In this document: positions 52,677 through 62,080 of the stretch, piece after piece
Numbering within the stretch: position 1 is the first letter of the stretch
How the letters are laid out: each line of letters opens with the position of its first letter
Assembly (NCBI RefSeq): GCF_003696305.1
Contig: NZ_RFFK01000001.1
Coordinates: 558,001 to 622,000 of the forward strand
DNA from: Pseudomonas sp. AOB-7
Lineage (GTDB): Bacteria; Pseudomonadota; Gammaproteobacteria; Pseudomonadales; Pseudomonadaceae
Reading direction: 5' to 3'
DNA: 64,000 nt
Position numbers and translations under genes: made by a program
The notes under the pieces: generated by a model
Databases searched by the model: none
What the model was told of the DNA's origin: nothing
Seen by the model: only the letters and a program-made list of their open reading frames with translations

Positions 52677-53471
52677 TCAAACACCGCCCGCGTACTCCCT
52701 GAACGGCTGCAACCAGCCCAGGCTGGCCTGGGTACCCGCCTCGCCCGGCTTGTACTCCGCCCCCAGCCAAGCGCCGTAGCCGCTCTCGCGCAGCGCACGC
52801 AGCAACGCCAGGAAGGCCAGCTCGCCGGTGCCCGGCGCACCGCGGCCGGGGCAGTCGGCGAACTGCACGTGGCCGATGCGCCCGGCCAACAGGCGCATGC
52901 CGGCGACCAGGTCCAGCTCCTGACGGGCCATATGGTAGAGGTCGTACTGCGCCGCGAGATTCGGGTGATTCACCGCGCGCAGCAGCTCGTCCAGCTGCTG
53001 AGGGGTGTTGATCAGGAACCCCGGCATGTCGATGGGGTTGATCGCCTCCACCAGCACACGGATGCCGAGCAGGGCGAAGGCCTCGGCGCTCTGGCGCAGG
53101 TTGGCGGCCAGGCAATCCAGTGCCTGCTCGCGGCTGACGCCCGCGGCCAGGCGCCCGGGCAGCACGTTGACGCAGGCCGGGCGCGCCATGGCGGCGTAGG
53201 TCAGGGCCTGCTGCAGGGCGGCGTCGAACTCGGCCTGACGCGCCGGCACCGCGGCCAGGCCAGCGCCGCCGCTCATCAGGTCGCCGGCCGGCAGGTTGAT
53301 CAGCACCAAGGGCAGGCCGGCACGCGCCAGCGCCTCCTGCAGGGCGATGGCCGGCAGCTCGTAGGGAAACTGGATCTCCACGCCGTCGAAACCGGCCGCC
53401 GCGGCCGCCTGGATACGCTCGCGCAGCGGCAGCTCGGTGAACAGCAGCGACAGATTGGCGGCGATCTTCAT
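52677..53471 (-). CDS. hyi: Hydroxypyruvate isomerase family protein
   Basis: 264-residue TIM-barrel enzyme of the xylose-isomerase-like superfamily. Start MKIAANLSLLFTELPLRERIQAAAAAGFDGVEIQFPYE, metal/active-site Glu in VLVEAINPIDMPGFLINTPQQL, QYDLYHMARQE and the closing LGAEYKPGE. It interconverts hydroxypyruvate and tartronate semialdehyde. It overlaps the stop of the adjacent beta-hydroxyacid dehydrogenase gene by 4 bases (ATGA), so both enzymes are made together. The long frame upstream is a shadow of that gene. Confidence 0.88.
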   Translation of the reverse strand: MKIAANLSLLFTELPLRERIQAAAAAGFDGVEIQFPYELPAIALQEALARAGLPLVLINLPAGDLMSGGAGLAAVPARQAEFDAALQQALTYAAMARPACVNVLPGRLAAGVSREQALDCLAANLRQSAEAFALLGIRVLVEAINPIDMPGFLINTPQQLDELLRAVNHPNLAAQYDLYHMARQELDLVAGMRLLAGRIGHVQFADCPGRGAPGTGELAFLALLRALRESGYGAWLGAEYKPGEAGTQASLGWLQPFREYAGGV

Positions 53472-54358
53472 GCCTCGCTCCCGCGCAGCAGCTCGACCAG
53501 AGTGGCCGGGTCGCGCTGCAGATTGCCCTGGCTGCCATGCAGGCGCATCAGCTGCGCCGCCAGGCCGCTCATCGGCGTGGCGCTGCCCTGCTCGCGCGAC
53601 AGCTTGACCGCGGTGTCGAGGTCCTTGAGCAGGGTGCGCACGTGCCACTTGACCGGCTCGAAGCGGCTCTCGGCCATCTGCGGGGCGAGGATCTGCAGCG
53701 GCTTGGAGTCGGCGAAACCGCCGGCCAGCGCCGGCGCGATCAGGCTGGCGTCGACCCCGGCCTTCTCCGCCAGGGCCACCACCTCGGCGATCACCAGGGC
53801 GTTGCAGGCGACGATCATCTGGTTGCACACCTTGGTCACCTGGCCGGCGCCCACCTCGCCCATGCGCGTCAGGCGCTGGCCCAGGTGGGCGAGAATCGGC
53901 CGCACCCGCTCCACATCCTCCTCGCGGCCGCCGGCCATGATCGCCAGGGTGCCGGCCTCGGCGCCGGGGGTGCCGCCGGACACCGGCGCATCGACCCAGC
54001 GCATGCCGGTGCGCGCCTGAAGCTCCGCCGCCATCTCGCGGGTGGCGGCCGGCTCCAGGCTGGAGAAATCCACCAGCAGCTGGCCGGGCCGCGCGCCCTC
54101 GACTATGCCGCCGGGGCCGAACACCACCTCGCGCACCACCTCGGTGTTGGCCAGGCAGAGCATCACCACATTGGCCTCGCGGCACAGCTCGGCCGGCGTC
54201 TCCACCCGGTGCGCGCCCTGCGCCAGCAGTGGCGCGCACTTGTCCGTCGAGCGGTTCCACAGGGTCAGCGGGTAGCCGGCGGCGAGCAGGCGGCGGGTCA
54301 TCGGCAGGCCCATCAGGCCGATCCCGGCGAAGGCCAGGGCGGGCAGCGTAGCGGTCAT
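53468..54358 (-). CDS. Beta-hydroxyacid dehydrogenase (tartronate semialdehyde reductase-like)
   Basis: 296 residues: NAD(P)-binding AFAGIGLMGLPMTRRLLAAG, substrate-binding VDAPVSGGTPGAEAGTLAIMAGG, catalytic Lys in GAGQVTKVCNQMIVACN. With the coupled hydroxypyruvate isomerase it fits the step tartronate semialdehyde to glycerate, as in glyoxylate or hydroxypyruvate use, though glyoxylate carboligase is not in the window. Related enzymes act on 3-hydroxyisobutyrate, so substrate is inferred from context. First gene of the pair. Confidence 0.87.
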   Translation of the reverse strand: MTATLPALAFAGIGLMGLPMTRRLLAAGYPLTLWNRSTDKCAPLLAQGAHRVETPAELCREANVVMLCLANTEVVREVVFGPGGIVEGARPGQLLVDFSSLEPAATREMAAELQARTGMRWVDAPVSGGTPGAEAGTLAIMAGGREEDVERVRPILAHLGQRLTRMGEVGAGQVTKVCNQMIVACNALVIAEVVALAEKAGVDASLIAPALAGGFADSKPLQILAPQMAESRFEPVKWHVRTLLKDLDTAVKLSREQGSATPMSGLAAQLMRLHGSQGNLQRDPATLVELLRGSEA

Positions 54359-54496
54359 CGAGCAGCTCCTGAAACAGGGGAAAAACGCCATCTTAACCAC
54401 AGAGTCAGGCCGGCGGCAGCGCAAGCCTGCTGCATCCTGGCCCTCGGCTCACTATACTCCGCGCGCTTTCCCCGCTATTGAACCGGAGAACCCGTC

Positions 54497-55348
54497 ATGC
54501 TCAAGCACACCCTGGCGCTCGCCGCCGGCCTCGCCCTGTCCGTTTCCGCCGTCTTCACCCAGGCCGCCGAGGTCCTCAAGGTCTCGGCCATCCCCGACGA
54601 AGCCCCCACCGAACTGCTGCGCAAGTTCAAGCCGCTGGGCGCCTACCTCGAACAGCAGCTGGAGATGAAAGTCGAATTCGTCCCGGTGGCCGACTACGCC
54701 GCAGTGGTCGAGGCGCTGGCCGCCGACCGCGTCGACATGGCCTGGCTGGGAGGCTTCACCTTCGTCCAGACGCGCCTGAAGACCGGCAACGCCGTGCCTC
54801 TGGTGCAGCGCGCCGAGGACGAGCAGTTCACCAGCAAGATCATCAGCGCCGACCCGGCGGTGAAATCGCTGCAGGATCTCAAGGGCAAGACCTTCGCCTT
54901 CGGCTCGGTGTCCTCCACCTCCGGCAGCCTGATGCCGCGCTACTTCATGCTCAAGGACGGCATCAAGCCGGAAGACTTCTTCAGCCGCATCGCCTACTCC
55001 GGCGCCCACGACGCCACCGCCGCCTGGGTCCAGGCCGGCAAGGCCGACGGCGGTGTGCTCAACGCCAGCGTGTGGGACAAGCTGGTCGCCGCCGGCAAGG
55101 TCGACGTCGACAAGGTCAAGGTGATCGCCACCACCCCGCCCTACTACGACTACAACTGGACCGTGCGCGGCAACCTCGACGCAGAGCTGCAAGGCAAGAT
55201 CAAGGCTGCCTTCCTCGCCCTCGACCCGGCCAACCCCGAGCACAAGGCCATCCTCGAGCTGCAGGCCGCCAGCCGCTTTATCGAGACCAAGGTCGAGAAC
55301 TACGCTGGCATCGAGGAAGCCGCTCGCGCCGCCGGCCTGCTGAAGTGA
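54497..55348 (+). CDS. Phosphonate/phosphite-type periplasmic binding protein (PhnD-like)
   Basis: 283 residues. Signal peptide [25 protein letters not shown], then [63 protein letters not shown], the PhnD family opening, and [19 protein letters not shown] as ligand loop. Captures phosphonates, phosphite or a related oxyanion. First gene of a four-gene operon with 4-7 base overlaps; TATACT (about 54453) with spacing to the start suggests the promoter. No phn catabolic genes follow, so uptake only. Confidence 0.88.
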   Translation: MLKHTLALAAGLALSVSAVFTQAAEVLKVSAIPDEAPTELLRKFKPLGAYLEQQLEMKVEFVPVADYAAVVEALAADRVDMAWLGGFTFVQTRLKTGNAVPLVQRAEDEQFTSKIISADPAVKSLQDLKGKTFAFGSVSSTSGSLMPRYFMLKDGIKPEDFFSRIAYSGAHDATAAWVQAGKADGGVLNASVWDKLVAAGKVDVDKVKVIATTPPYYDYNWTVRGNLDAELQGKIKAAFLALDPANPEHKAILELQAASRFIETKVENYAGIEEAARAAGLLK

Positions 55349-56148
55349 GCATCGCCCTGCGCGGCGTGGGCCTGACCCACGCCGACGGCACGCGCGCGCT
55401 CGACGGCATCGACCTGAGCCTGGCGCCCGGGGAACGGGTGGCCATCATCGGCCCCTCGGGCGCCGGCAAGACCAGCCTGCTGCGCCTGCTGGCGAGCAAC
55501 CTGGCGCCCAGCAGCGGCCAGCTCGAACTGCTCGGCGAAGATCCCTGGCGCCTCGGCAACCGCGCCCGCCAACGCCTGCGCGCGCGCATCGGCCTGATCC
55601 ACCAGGCACCGCCGCTGCCGCCGCGGCAACGGGTGGTCACCGCGGTGCTGGCCGGCAAGCTCGGCCAGTGGCCGCTGGCCAAGGGCCTGCTCAACCTGCT
55701 GCACCCGCTCGACGCCGCCGGCGCCCAGGCCGCCCTGGCGCGCCTGGATATCGCCGACAAGCTGTTCCAGCGCTGCGACCAGCTGTCCGGCGGCCAGCTG
55801 CAACGGGTCGGCATCGCCCGCGTGCTGTACCAGGCGCCACAGCTGATACTCGCCGACGAGCCGGTGTCGGCCATGGACCCGGTGCTGGCCGGCCACACCC
55901 TGGCGGTGCTCAACCAGGAGGCGGCCAGCCGCGGCATGACCCTGCTGGCCAGCCTGCACGCGGTGGAGCTGGCCCTGGCACATTTCCCGCGGGTGATCGG
56001 CCTGCGCGACGGGCGCATCGTCTTCGACCTGCCGCCGGCGGCCATCGAGCCGGCGGCGCTGGAGGCGCTGTACGCCAACGAACAACTGCAGCCGCTGCCG
56101 GCCTCGCTGCCGGTGCAGCCGCTCACGGTACAGATCCCGCGATGCTGA
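55345..56148 (+). CDS. ABC transporter ATPase (PhnC-like)
   Basis: 267 residues from GTG 55345, overlapping the binding-protein stop (GTGA). Walker [11 protein letters not shown]-loop [16 protein letters not shown], signature [17 protein letters not shown], Walker [15 protein letters not shown]-loop SLHAVE. It powers the two following permeases. Typical PhnC size. Coupled to the next gene: ATG 56142 lies before its stop at 56148. Confidence 0.9.
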   Translation: MSIALRGVGLTHADGTRALDGIDLSLAPGERVAIIGPSGAGKTSLLRLLASNLAPSSGQLELLGEDPWRLGNRARQRLRARIGLIHQAPPLPPRQRVVTAVLAGKLGQWPLAKGLLNLLHPLDAAGAQAALARLDIADKLFQRCDQLSGGQLQRVGIARVLYQAPQLILADEPVSAMDPVLAGHTLAVLNQEAASRGMTLLASLHAVELALAHFPRVIGLRDGRIVFDLPPAAIEPAALEALYANEQLQPLPASLPVQPLTVQIPRC

Positions 56149-56969
56149 GCCGCTCCCCGCGCGACCCGGCCGCCCTGCCGCGGCTGCTGATCACCCTGCT
56201 GGCGCTGCTGCTGTTGTGGCCGGGGCTCGGCTTGAGCGAGCTGAACCTGGGCGTGCTGTTCGACGGCGACAACGCCCGCAGCATGGGCAACTTCCTTGCC
56301 GACTTCTGGCCGCCGGCGCACGACGGCGAGTTCCTCGCCCTGCTCGGCCGCGCCACCCTGGAAACCCTGGCCATCGCCACCGCCGGCATGAGCCTGGCGC
56401 TGCTGATCGCCCTGCCTGCGGCCCTGCTGGCCAGCCGCGCGCTGTCGCTGTCGGCGCTGCACCGCGGCGGCCGTCCGGCCTGGTGGGCGAATCTCGCGCG
56501 CTGGCCGGTGCGCGGCCTGCTGATCTTCCTGCGCAGCGTGCCGGAGATCGTCTGGGCGCTGCTGTTCGTCCGCGCCGTCGGCCTCGGCCCGACCGCCGGG
56601 GTGCTGGCCATCGCCATCACCTACGCCGGCATGCTCGGCAAGGTCTACGCGGAGATCTTCGAGTCGGTCGACGCCCGCCCCAGCCGCGCCCTGCTGCTGG
56701 CCGGCAGTGGCCGCCTGAGCGCCTTCGCCTACGGCGTGCTGCCCAATGCTGCGGGAGAGATGCTGTCCTACACCGTGTACCGCTGGGAATGCGCGATCCG
56801 CGCCTCGGTGGTGATGGGCTTCGTCGGCGCCGGCGGCCTCGGCCAGCAGATCGACCTGTCGATGCGCATGTTCGCCGGCGGCGAGGTCGCCAGCATGCTG
56901 CTGGTGTTCCTCGCCCTGGTGCTGCTGGCCGACCAGCTCAGCCGCCTGCTGCGCGCGAGGCTGCTATGA
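56142..56969 (+). CDS. ABC transporter permease, PhnE-type (first)
   Basis: 275 residues, start ATG 56142 inside the ATPase tail (7-base overlap). About six helices. The EAA-like loop reads [43 protein letters not shown] (around residues 165-205), and [25 protein letters not shown] precedes it, as in PhnE. Ends in [19 protein letters not shown]..., the conserved closing segment. Confidence 0.9.
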   Translation: MLSRSPRDPAALPRLLITLLALLLLWPGLGLSELNLGVLFDGDNARSMGNFLADFWPPAHDGEFLALLGRATLETLAIATAGMSLALLIALPAALLASRALSLSALHRGGRPAWWANLARWPVRGLLIFLRSVPEIVWALLFVRAVGLGPTAGVLAIAITYAGMLGKVYAEIFESVDARPSRALLLAGSGRLSAFAYGVLPNAAGEMLSYTVYRWECAIRASVVMGFVGAGGLGQQIDLSMRMFAGGEVASMLLVFLALVLLADQLSRLLRARLL

Positions 56970-57730
56970 GAACCGGCAACCTGATTCTGCTCGCCGCCCT
57001 GATCGCCGCGGTGATCGCTTCCTTCCTCTACCTAGGCATCGACCTGGCCGGCCTGGTCGGTGGCGACAGCCTGACGCAGATGGCCAGGTACGCCGGCGGC
57101 TTTATGCAGCCGGACTTCTCCGCCGCGCACCTGCAGGCCATCGGCCGCGGCGCCCTGGAAACCCTGGCCATGTCCGCCATCGGCACCTTGCTCGCCGCCC
57201 TGCTCGGCCTGGCCCTGGCCTTGCCGGCCGCCGGGCGCTTCGGCGGCTTTGCCCTGCATGCCACACGCCTGCTGCTCAACGCCCTGCGCGCCATCCCCGA
57301 ACTGGTGTGGGCCGCGCTGATGGTGCTGGCCGCCGGCCTCGGCCCCAACGCCGGCACCCTGGCCCTGGCCCTGCACACCGCCGGCGTGCTCGGCCGGCTG
57401 TTCGCCGAGGCGCTGGAAAACACCCCGCGCGAACCGGCCGAAGCCATCCGCCTGAGCGGCGGCGGGCGCATCACTGCCTTCTGCTACGGCACCCTGCCCG
57501 GCGTCTGGCCGCAACTGGTGGCCTATACGCTGTACCGCTGGGAGAACAACATTCGCATGGCCAGCGTGCTCGGCTTCGTCGGTGCCGGTGGCCTGGGGCA
57601 GATGCTCTACGTGTCGCTCAGCCTGTTCCAGGAAGCCCAGGCGGCCACGATAATCCTCGCCATGCTGGTGCTGGTGCTGGCAGTGGACAGCCTGAGTGGT
57701 TGGGCGCGGCAGAGATGGGTCAGCGCCTGA
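56966..57730 (+). CDS. ABC transporter permease, PhnE-type (second)
   Basis: 254 residues, ATG 56966 overlapping the first permease stop (ATGA). Similar in layout to its neighbour: AIPELVWAALMVLAAGLGPNAG, then GRLFAEALENTPREPAEAIRLSGGGRITAFCYGTLPGVWPQLVAYTLYRWENN and [22 protein letters not shown]. Two PhnE genes in tandem imply a heterodimeric channel. A decayed copy of its 3' third is found at 58910-59125. Confidence 0.9.
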   Translation: MRTGNLILLAALIAAVIASFLYLGIDLAGLVGGDSLTQMARYAGGFMQPDFSAAHLQAIGRGALETLAMSAIGTLLAALLGLALALPAAGRFGGFALHATRLLLNALRAIPELVWAALMVLAAGLGPNAGTLALALHTAGVLGRLFAEALENTPREPAEAIRLSGGGRITAFCYGTLPGVWPQLVAYTLYRWENNIRMASVLGFVGAGGLGQMLYVSLSLFQEAQAATIILAMLVLVLAVDSLSGWARQRWVSA

Positions 57731-57942
57731 GCACACGGCGCACCGTCACCAGGCGTGCGAAGCGCCCTTGCGCCATCGTCGTCGACACTCGGGCCACAGA
57801 TGGCGCTCGCGACAAGCAATAGCAGGCCGCCCATTAGCCTCGAACCGGTCCGCTACCGTCGGCATGCAGCACGAGCAACGCCCGCTAAGAGGCACAGGCG
57901 TATTGCGGCCGATGCATAGCTGCGCGGTGGGAACCGCCCCGC

Positions 57943-58176
57943 CTACTTCTGCTGCTTGCCGCCTTTGATGTTGCCGACCACTCCACCGGCGACGGCGCCA
58001 ATCGCCGCTCCGGTCCAGCCGTTGCCGCCGGAAATGGCGGCGATACCGGCCCCCGCCGCAGCACCTATGGCCGCGCCGCTGAGGGTTCCCTGCTGCTGGG
58101 AGGTCATGGAGGTACAGCCAATCACTGCCGCTGCAGTGATGATGGCGACACAGGATAGAAGCCACTTCATGTTCAT
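57943..58176 (-). CDS. Glycine-zipper lipoprotein
   Basis: 77 residues. A leader ending in AAVIGC (lipobox, Cys21) is followed by TSMTSQQQGTLSGAAIGAAAGAGIAAISGGNGWTGAAIGAVAGGVVGNIKGGKQQK, two glycine-zipper hairpins of the kind seen in SlyB/YMGG-type outer-membrane proteins. Likely an envelope lipoprotein. 14 bp downstream of another exported-protein gene on the same strand, so probably one operon. Confidence 0.85.
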   Translation of the reverse strand: MNMKWLLSCVAIITAAAVIGCTSMTSQQQGTLSGAAIGAAAGAGIAAISGGNGWTGAAIGAVAGGVVGNIKGGKQQK

Positions 58177-58190
58177 GTCCGCTACCTGCT

Positions 58191-58562
58191 CTACTGAAGG
58201 CCGGGGACGACCATCTCGAACCAGATGGTCTCGATGACGGGTTGTTTCACGCGGTCAGGGTTGGCGGCGTACCACTGGTTCAGGCCCTCGCGCACGGAGT
58301 CGAGGGTGTGCCCCTTCAAGCCCTTGCCGAAACGAGGGATCATGCTCTGATCATCGGTCGGAGGGTTCGATGCATGGTAGGCCGCTTCCAGATGGTAGGC
58401 ATTGGCGATACCGATGAGATAAACCTTCTTCAGTTGCTCCGACGACCGCACCCACTGCTCGCCGGTAACCAGCGGCACCTCGTCGGCGCGAGCAATGTTC
58501 GATAACGTCGTCAGCGGCACGCATACCATCAATGCCAGCATGCCCATTCGCAAGATGCTCAT
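58191..58562 (-). CDS. Exported hypothetical protein, 123 residues
   Basis: Signal peptide (MSILRMGMLALMVCVPLTTLSNIARA, about 26 residues) and a roughly 95-residue helical mature part: SEQLKKVYLIGIANAYHLEAAYHASNPPTDDQSMIPRFGKGLKGHTLDSVREGLNQWYAANPDRVKQPVIETIWFEMV. The pattern of a short helical domain with a C-terminal catch phrase of this kind resembles Rap1a/Tai-like periplasmic proteins loosely. No confident family. GAGGAGG directly before the ATG. Operon with the glycine-zipper lipoprotein. Confidence 0.78.
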   Translation of the reverse strand: MSILRMGMLALMVCVPLTTLSNIARADEVPLVTGEQWVRSSEQLKKVYLIGIANAYHLEAAYHASNPPTDDQSMIPRFGKGLKGHTLDSVREGLNQWYAANPDRVKQPVIETIWFEMVVPGLQ

Positions 58563-58909
58563 CGCTGCCCCTCCTCGCCTGATTGAACCTCAAGGGCGCA
58601 GTGCCGCCCGATTGGTCAGCGGGAATCGCCTCGCACTGCGTGGAAGGCACGAGCGCCCCGGGCGCAAGCCGATGACAAGACATCCCGCTCGATTATCAAG
58701 CGTAGCCCGGCCCGGCCGAGCCGCGAGCGCTGGCAGACAACATTTCGCTGCCCGATCAAAGGCCCAATCTTTTCTCCGAAAAGCGCGCTCTCATGGAGGT
58801 TTATTGCCCGCCAGCTTGCTCGTAGCGACGCGGGATTCGCCCCAGTTCACCCTACTCGCGCAGCTGTTTCAGGGCGAGGCCCCAGGCGACTACCAGCACG
58901 TCGTCGCTA
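58563..58909. other. Gene-free spacer
   Basis: No credible ORF, RNA or repeat is seen. The stretch lies between the small exported-protein operon and the decayed permease fragment and reads like degenerate DNA. Confidence 0.5.
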
Positions 58910-59125
58910 TCGTGGCTGGAGGCGATATACAACGATAAGCGATAGAGCTCGGTGGGCATCCGTCCAAGCTTGCCAGGGGCGATGTTCAGCCGGTGGCCTC
59001 GGGCAGATGCTCCATATATCGCTCAGCCTGTTCCAGGAAGCCCGGGCGCGGCCAAGGTGGTCCTCGCCATGCTGGTGCTGATGCTGGCGGTGAATGGGTT
59101 GAGTGTTTGGGGGAGGCAGAGGTAA
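58910..59125 (+). pseudogene. Frameshifted remnant of a PhnE-type permease 3' end
   Basis: Codons from about 58997 read GQMLHISLSLFQEARA, matching GQMLYVSLSLFQEAQA of the intact permease at 57597 onward. After a frameshift near 59045 the reading continues VVLAMLVLMLAVNGLSVWGRQR to TAA at 59123-59125, matching IILAMLVLVLAVDSLSGWARQR. Further upstream similarity (GTCGG...GGTGGCCT) fades out near 58910. No 5' part is present, so it is dead. Confidence 0.8.
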
Positions 59126-59266
59126 CAGGCAGCAACCGGCCAACTATTTCAAGTTTGAAGACATGTCTGCCGCGAATACCAGAGACTGCGCGAGCTACGT
59201 GAGGTCGCATTCTAAATAATGCGACTAACTCCCCAGCCAGACTGTGCGATTCAGTTGAACCGGGTT

Positions 59267-60187
59267 CTACCCTGTTCGCATAGATGCCCGAGAATCGGCT
59301 ACGAGAGCGATGAACTCACGCACCCATCGGAAGCCGGCGTGCCCATCCGACCGCTCATGCCAGAACATGCCAATCGCAAAACCCTCCACCGGCAATGGGG
59401 GAGCTACGCACAGCAGCTGCTCGCCACGACCTTCTACGAGACGACGTGGAACCAAGGCCACACAATCCGACTGCGCGACCAACTCCGGCACCGGAAGGAA
59501 TGACGAGGCTGACAGAACTACATTACGCCGCAGCCCCCGCGCTACCAAGGCGTTATCCACCGAGGTAGAGAAGCCTCCGCCGCGTAGTGACACCACGACA
59601 TGTTCCAGCTGCGCGAACTCTTCCACCGTCAGGTCCGCGCGCAGGCTTGGATGCCCACGGCGCCCGATCAGCACGTAACTCTCATCATAGAGGTGTTGCG
59701 AGCGCAGTGCGGGCGGAGCCCCGTTCATGTTTATCACGGCCAGATCCACCTCGCCGCGGGTCATCTGCAGCTCCAGCTGTGGCACGTCCAGGATGCGCAG
59801 TGCGATACGGACACCCGGCGCTTCGCGCCGCATGGCGACAACGAGATGCTTGATCAAGGCCGCCTGCACGTAATCCGTGCAGGCGATTGATACCGTCAGG
59901 CTCGCCGTCGCGGGCTCGAAATTCAGGTGAGTAGTTACGGTGGCCCTTACTTGGTCAAGTGCTTGGCGAAGCGGGACGAGCAGCTCCAAGGCTTTGACGG
60001 TGGGGGTCATTCCACGCTGCGCGGGGATCAGAAGAGGGTCGTTGAAGACGTCGCGCAGGCGGCTCAACTGCGCGCTGACCGCTGGCTGGCTCAAATGCAG
60101 ACGGGCAGCCGCCCTAGTCACGTTCTGCTCGATGAGAAGGGCCTCCAACGTCACAAGCAGATTGAGATCAAGGCGTCTGGTATCCAT
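59267..60187 (-). CDS. LysR-type transcriptional regulator
   Basis: 306 residues: N-terminal helix-turn-helix MDTRRLDLNLLVTLEALLIEQNVTRAAARLHLSQPAVSAQLSRLR, then a substrate-binding domain. DLNLLVTLEALL and FNDPLLIPAQRGMTPT are typical of the NodD/LinR-like branch. ATG 60187 is preferred to 60223. It is divergent from the quinone oxidoreductase gene at 60277 with 89 bp between starts, so that operon is its likely target. Confidence 0.88.
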   Translation of the reverse strand: MDTRRLDLNLLVTLEALLIEQNVTRAAARLHLSQPAVSAQLSRLRDVFNDPLLIPAQRGMTPTVKALELLVPLRQALDQVRATVTTHLNFEPATASLTVSIACTDYVQAALIKHLVVAMRREAPGVRIALRILDVPQLELQMTRGEVDLAVINMNGAPPALRSQHLYDESYVLIGRRGHPSLRADLTVEEFAQLEHVVVSLRGGGFSTSVDNALVARGLRRNVVLSASSFLPVPELVAQSDCVALVPRRLVEGRGEQLLCVAPPLPVEGFAIGMFWHERSDGHAGFRWVREFIALVADSRASMRTG

Positions 60188-60276
60188 CGAACTTATGCTA
60201 GCAGGAAAATTTTGCGATTTCACAGATGGTCCGAGCCCCGCGACACTCCAGCGACATCACAGCGGAGCGGTCCTTC

Positions 60277-61095
60277 ATGTCGAAAAGAGTACTGATCATC
60301 TATGCCCATCCCGAGCCTTCGTCGCTAACGCGGCAACTGGTGGATGTGTCTGTTGAATGCTTGACTGCACAAGGGCACGAGGTCCTGCAATCCGATCTAT
60401 ATGCCATGGGCTGGAAAGCAACGTTCGACGAGCACGACTTTCCTGAGCGGGCCAACCCTCAGCGGCTGTCGTTCGGCGCAGAGTCCGCCCACGCCTATCG
60501 TCATCGCCGCCAAAGCCCTGACGTGGCGGCAGAGCAAGCCAAGGTTTTAGCGGCAGATGCTGTCATCTTCCAGTTTCCACTTTGGTGGTACGGCATGCCG
60601 GCCATCATGAAGGGATGGATAGATCGCGTCTGGGCAGCCGGACTCGCCCACGGCTACAAGGACGCTGGCAACACCTACCGCTATGGTGACGGGGCCTTCA
60701 AGGGCAAGCGGGCCATGTTGTCGGTCGCTGTCGGCGGCCCCGCAGAAGACTACTCGCCGCGCGGTATCAACGGACCACTTGAGCAATTGCTGTTTCCGAT
60801 CACGCACGGCTCGCTCTACTTTCCTGGGTTCGATGTGCTGCCTACGTTCGCCATATACGGCACTGGCAACTTGACCGCCGCAGGTGCTACCACAGCCAAA
60901 GAGGCTTGGCGCACCCGTCTCGAGGATTTGTTCACAGACGCGCCAATACCCTTCCGGCCCCAAAACGGAGGAGATTACACTCCCCGCAACGAGCTTAAAC
61001 CGCATGTGGCCGTCGGCCAGACCGGCCTAATGGCGCACGTTGCTTATGGTGAAACACCCCAGCGGCAGCAGTTGGAAGCGGAGGGGGCGTTATGA
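60277..61095 (+). CDS. NAD(P)H dehydrogenase (quinone), NQO/flavodoxin-fold family
   Basis: 272 residues: KRVLIIYAHPEPSSLTRQLVDVSVECL is the flavin-binding start of NQO1/KefF-type enzymes; FPLWWYGMPAIMKGWIDRVWAAGLAHGY is the quinone/FAD signature; the C-terminal 100 residues are longer than in MdaB. Reduces quinones or related electrophiles. ATG 60277 has GGAG upstream. Overlaps the following YciI-like gene by 4 bases (ATGA), so they are coupled. Base composition is slightly lower in GC than the left part of the window. Confidence 0.88.
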   Translation: MSKRVLIIYAHPEPSSLTRQLVDVSVECLTAQGHEVLQSDLYAMGWKATFDEHDFPERANPQRLSFGAESAHAYRHRRQSPDVAAEQAKVLAADAVIFQFPLWWYGMPAIMKGWIDRVWAAGLAHGYKDAGNTYRYGDGAFKGKRAMLSVAVGGPAEDYSPRGINGPLEQLLFPITHGSLYFPGFDVLPTFAIYGTGNLTAAGATTAKEAWRTRLEDLFTDAPIPFRPQNGGDYTPRNELKPHVAVGQTGLMAHVAYGETPQRQQLEAEGAL

Positions 61096-61382
61096 AAACC
61101 TTCGTAATTCTGACTCGCCGTGCTGATGGAGCGGCAGAGGACTTCAAGCGACTGGCGAAACCGGAGGTAGTGCACGTTTGGCAAGGCTTCGCTGACGGTA
61201 TTGTTCGCGCAGTCCATGGGCTGGCCGCTGGTCCCGGTGCAGCGTTTGAGCTGGAGTCCGCGACCTTTGAAGAGGCTCGTGAATACATCGAGGCGCTGCC
61301 TTACGTCAAAGAGAATCTGCTACACGTGCAATATTGCGCGCTCAAGCCCTTCTCGGACTACGAGAGACTCGTTTCCTCTTGA
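61092..61382 (+). CDS. YciI-like (YCII domain) protein
   Basis: 96 residues with the dimeric ferredoxin-like fold of the YCII family (KTFVILTRRADGAAEDFKRLAKPEVVHVWQGFADGIVRAVHG, FELESATFEEAREYIEALPYVKENLLHVQYCALKPF). Homologues act as dehydrochlorinases or unknown small-molecule enzymes. The coupling with the quinone oxidoreductase suggests it handles the same compound. Gene ends the operon; nothing follows on this strand for 700 bp. Confidence 0.83.
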   Translation: MKTFVILTRRADGAAEDFKRLAKPEVVHVWQGFADGIVRAVHGLAAGPGAAFELESATFEEAREYIEALPYVKENLLHVQYCALKPFSDYERLVSS

Positions 61383-62080
61383 TTAACGATCAGCGAAAAC
61401 CCGTTTGAACGGCGCTGCATGCTGCAGCAAGATTTGCTCGCAGCATGCACGCTGCGCTAAGCCGGGATTCGTTTGATGCGAGGTGGGCTGGAGCAGTACG
61501 CTTTCGTCCTCTCTCAAGGCGCAAGTAATGAGCCACACGGTGCCCGTGCGCTGTGCTCTATCTAATCGATGTGAATCAATTCCCCGGAGCAGGCCTCAGG
61601 TCTACACCGGGGTGTCGTAGTGCCCAATAGCAGATTTCTCAATTGCGGTACGCGAAACAGCCAGTTGCTGAGCTTATGAGGCAGCGGCGCGCAGTGGCGC
61701 TATGAAGAAACCAAGTCGTTCCTGCTTCATCATTTGAACGTTGATAGGCGGTGGTGAGCTTCACCCCCTGACTACCCTGCACAGCCCAGCAGTCCTCTCA
61801 TGGATGCTCACCGCTGGCTGGCAAAGGTCAAAAGGCGAAGCAGGAACAGCCGAGCGTGCTCCGGTAGCCTTGGCGATTATTCACTTGCACATTGCTGCGG
61901 CGCCCAGGGTCGTGCTGGTGCACAGGGACTCTTTTGCCCGGATACGACGGCTACCGGCCAGGCATCAGCGGCACGGCCAGCGGAGCCAAGCTTGAAGGTG
62001 ACGGCAGAAGGCGCAAGGCGGACCAGATGGCGCCGGCGGGGCCGAGCAAACCGCCGGCAGCGCAGATGCTGCGGCGACGT
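61383..62080. other. Gene-free region, probably degenerate
   Basis: About 700 bp without a supportable gene. An inverted repeat GCATGCTGCAGCAAGATTTG/CTCGCAGCATGC lies around 61418-61450 and could be the terminator of the YciI gene. The remainder has scattered stops in all frames and may be remnants of lost genes. Confidence 0.5.

Noticed and set aside
53537..54481. 314-codon plus-strand frame over the beta-hydroxyacid dehydrogenase
   Set aside because: It is the antisense shadow of a gene with clear dehydrogenase motifs.
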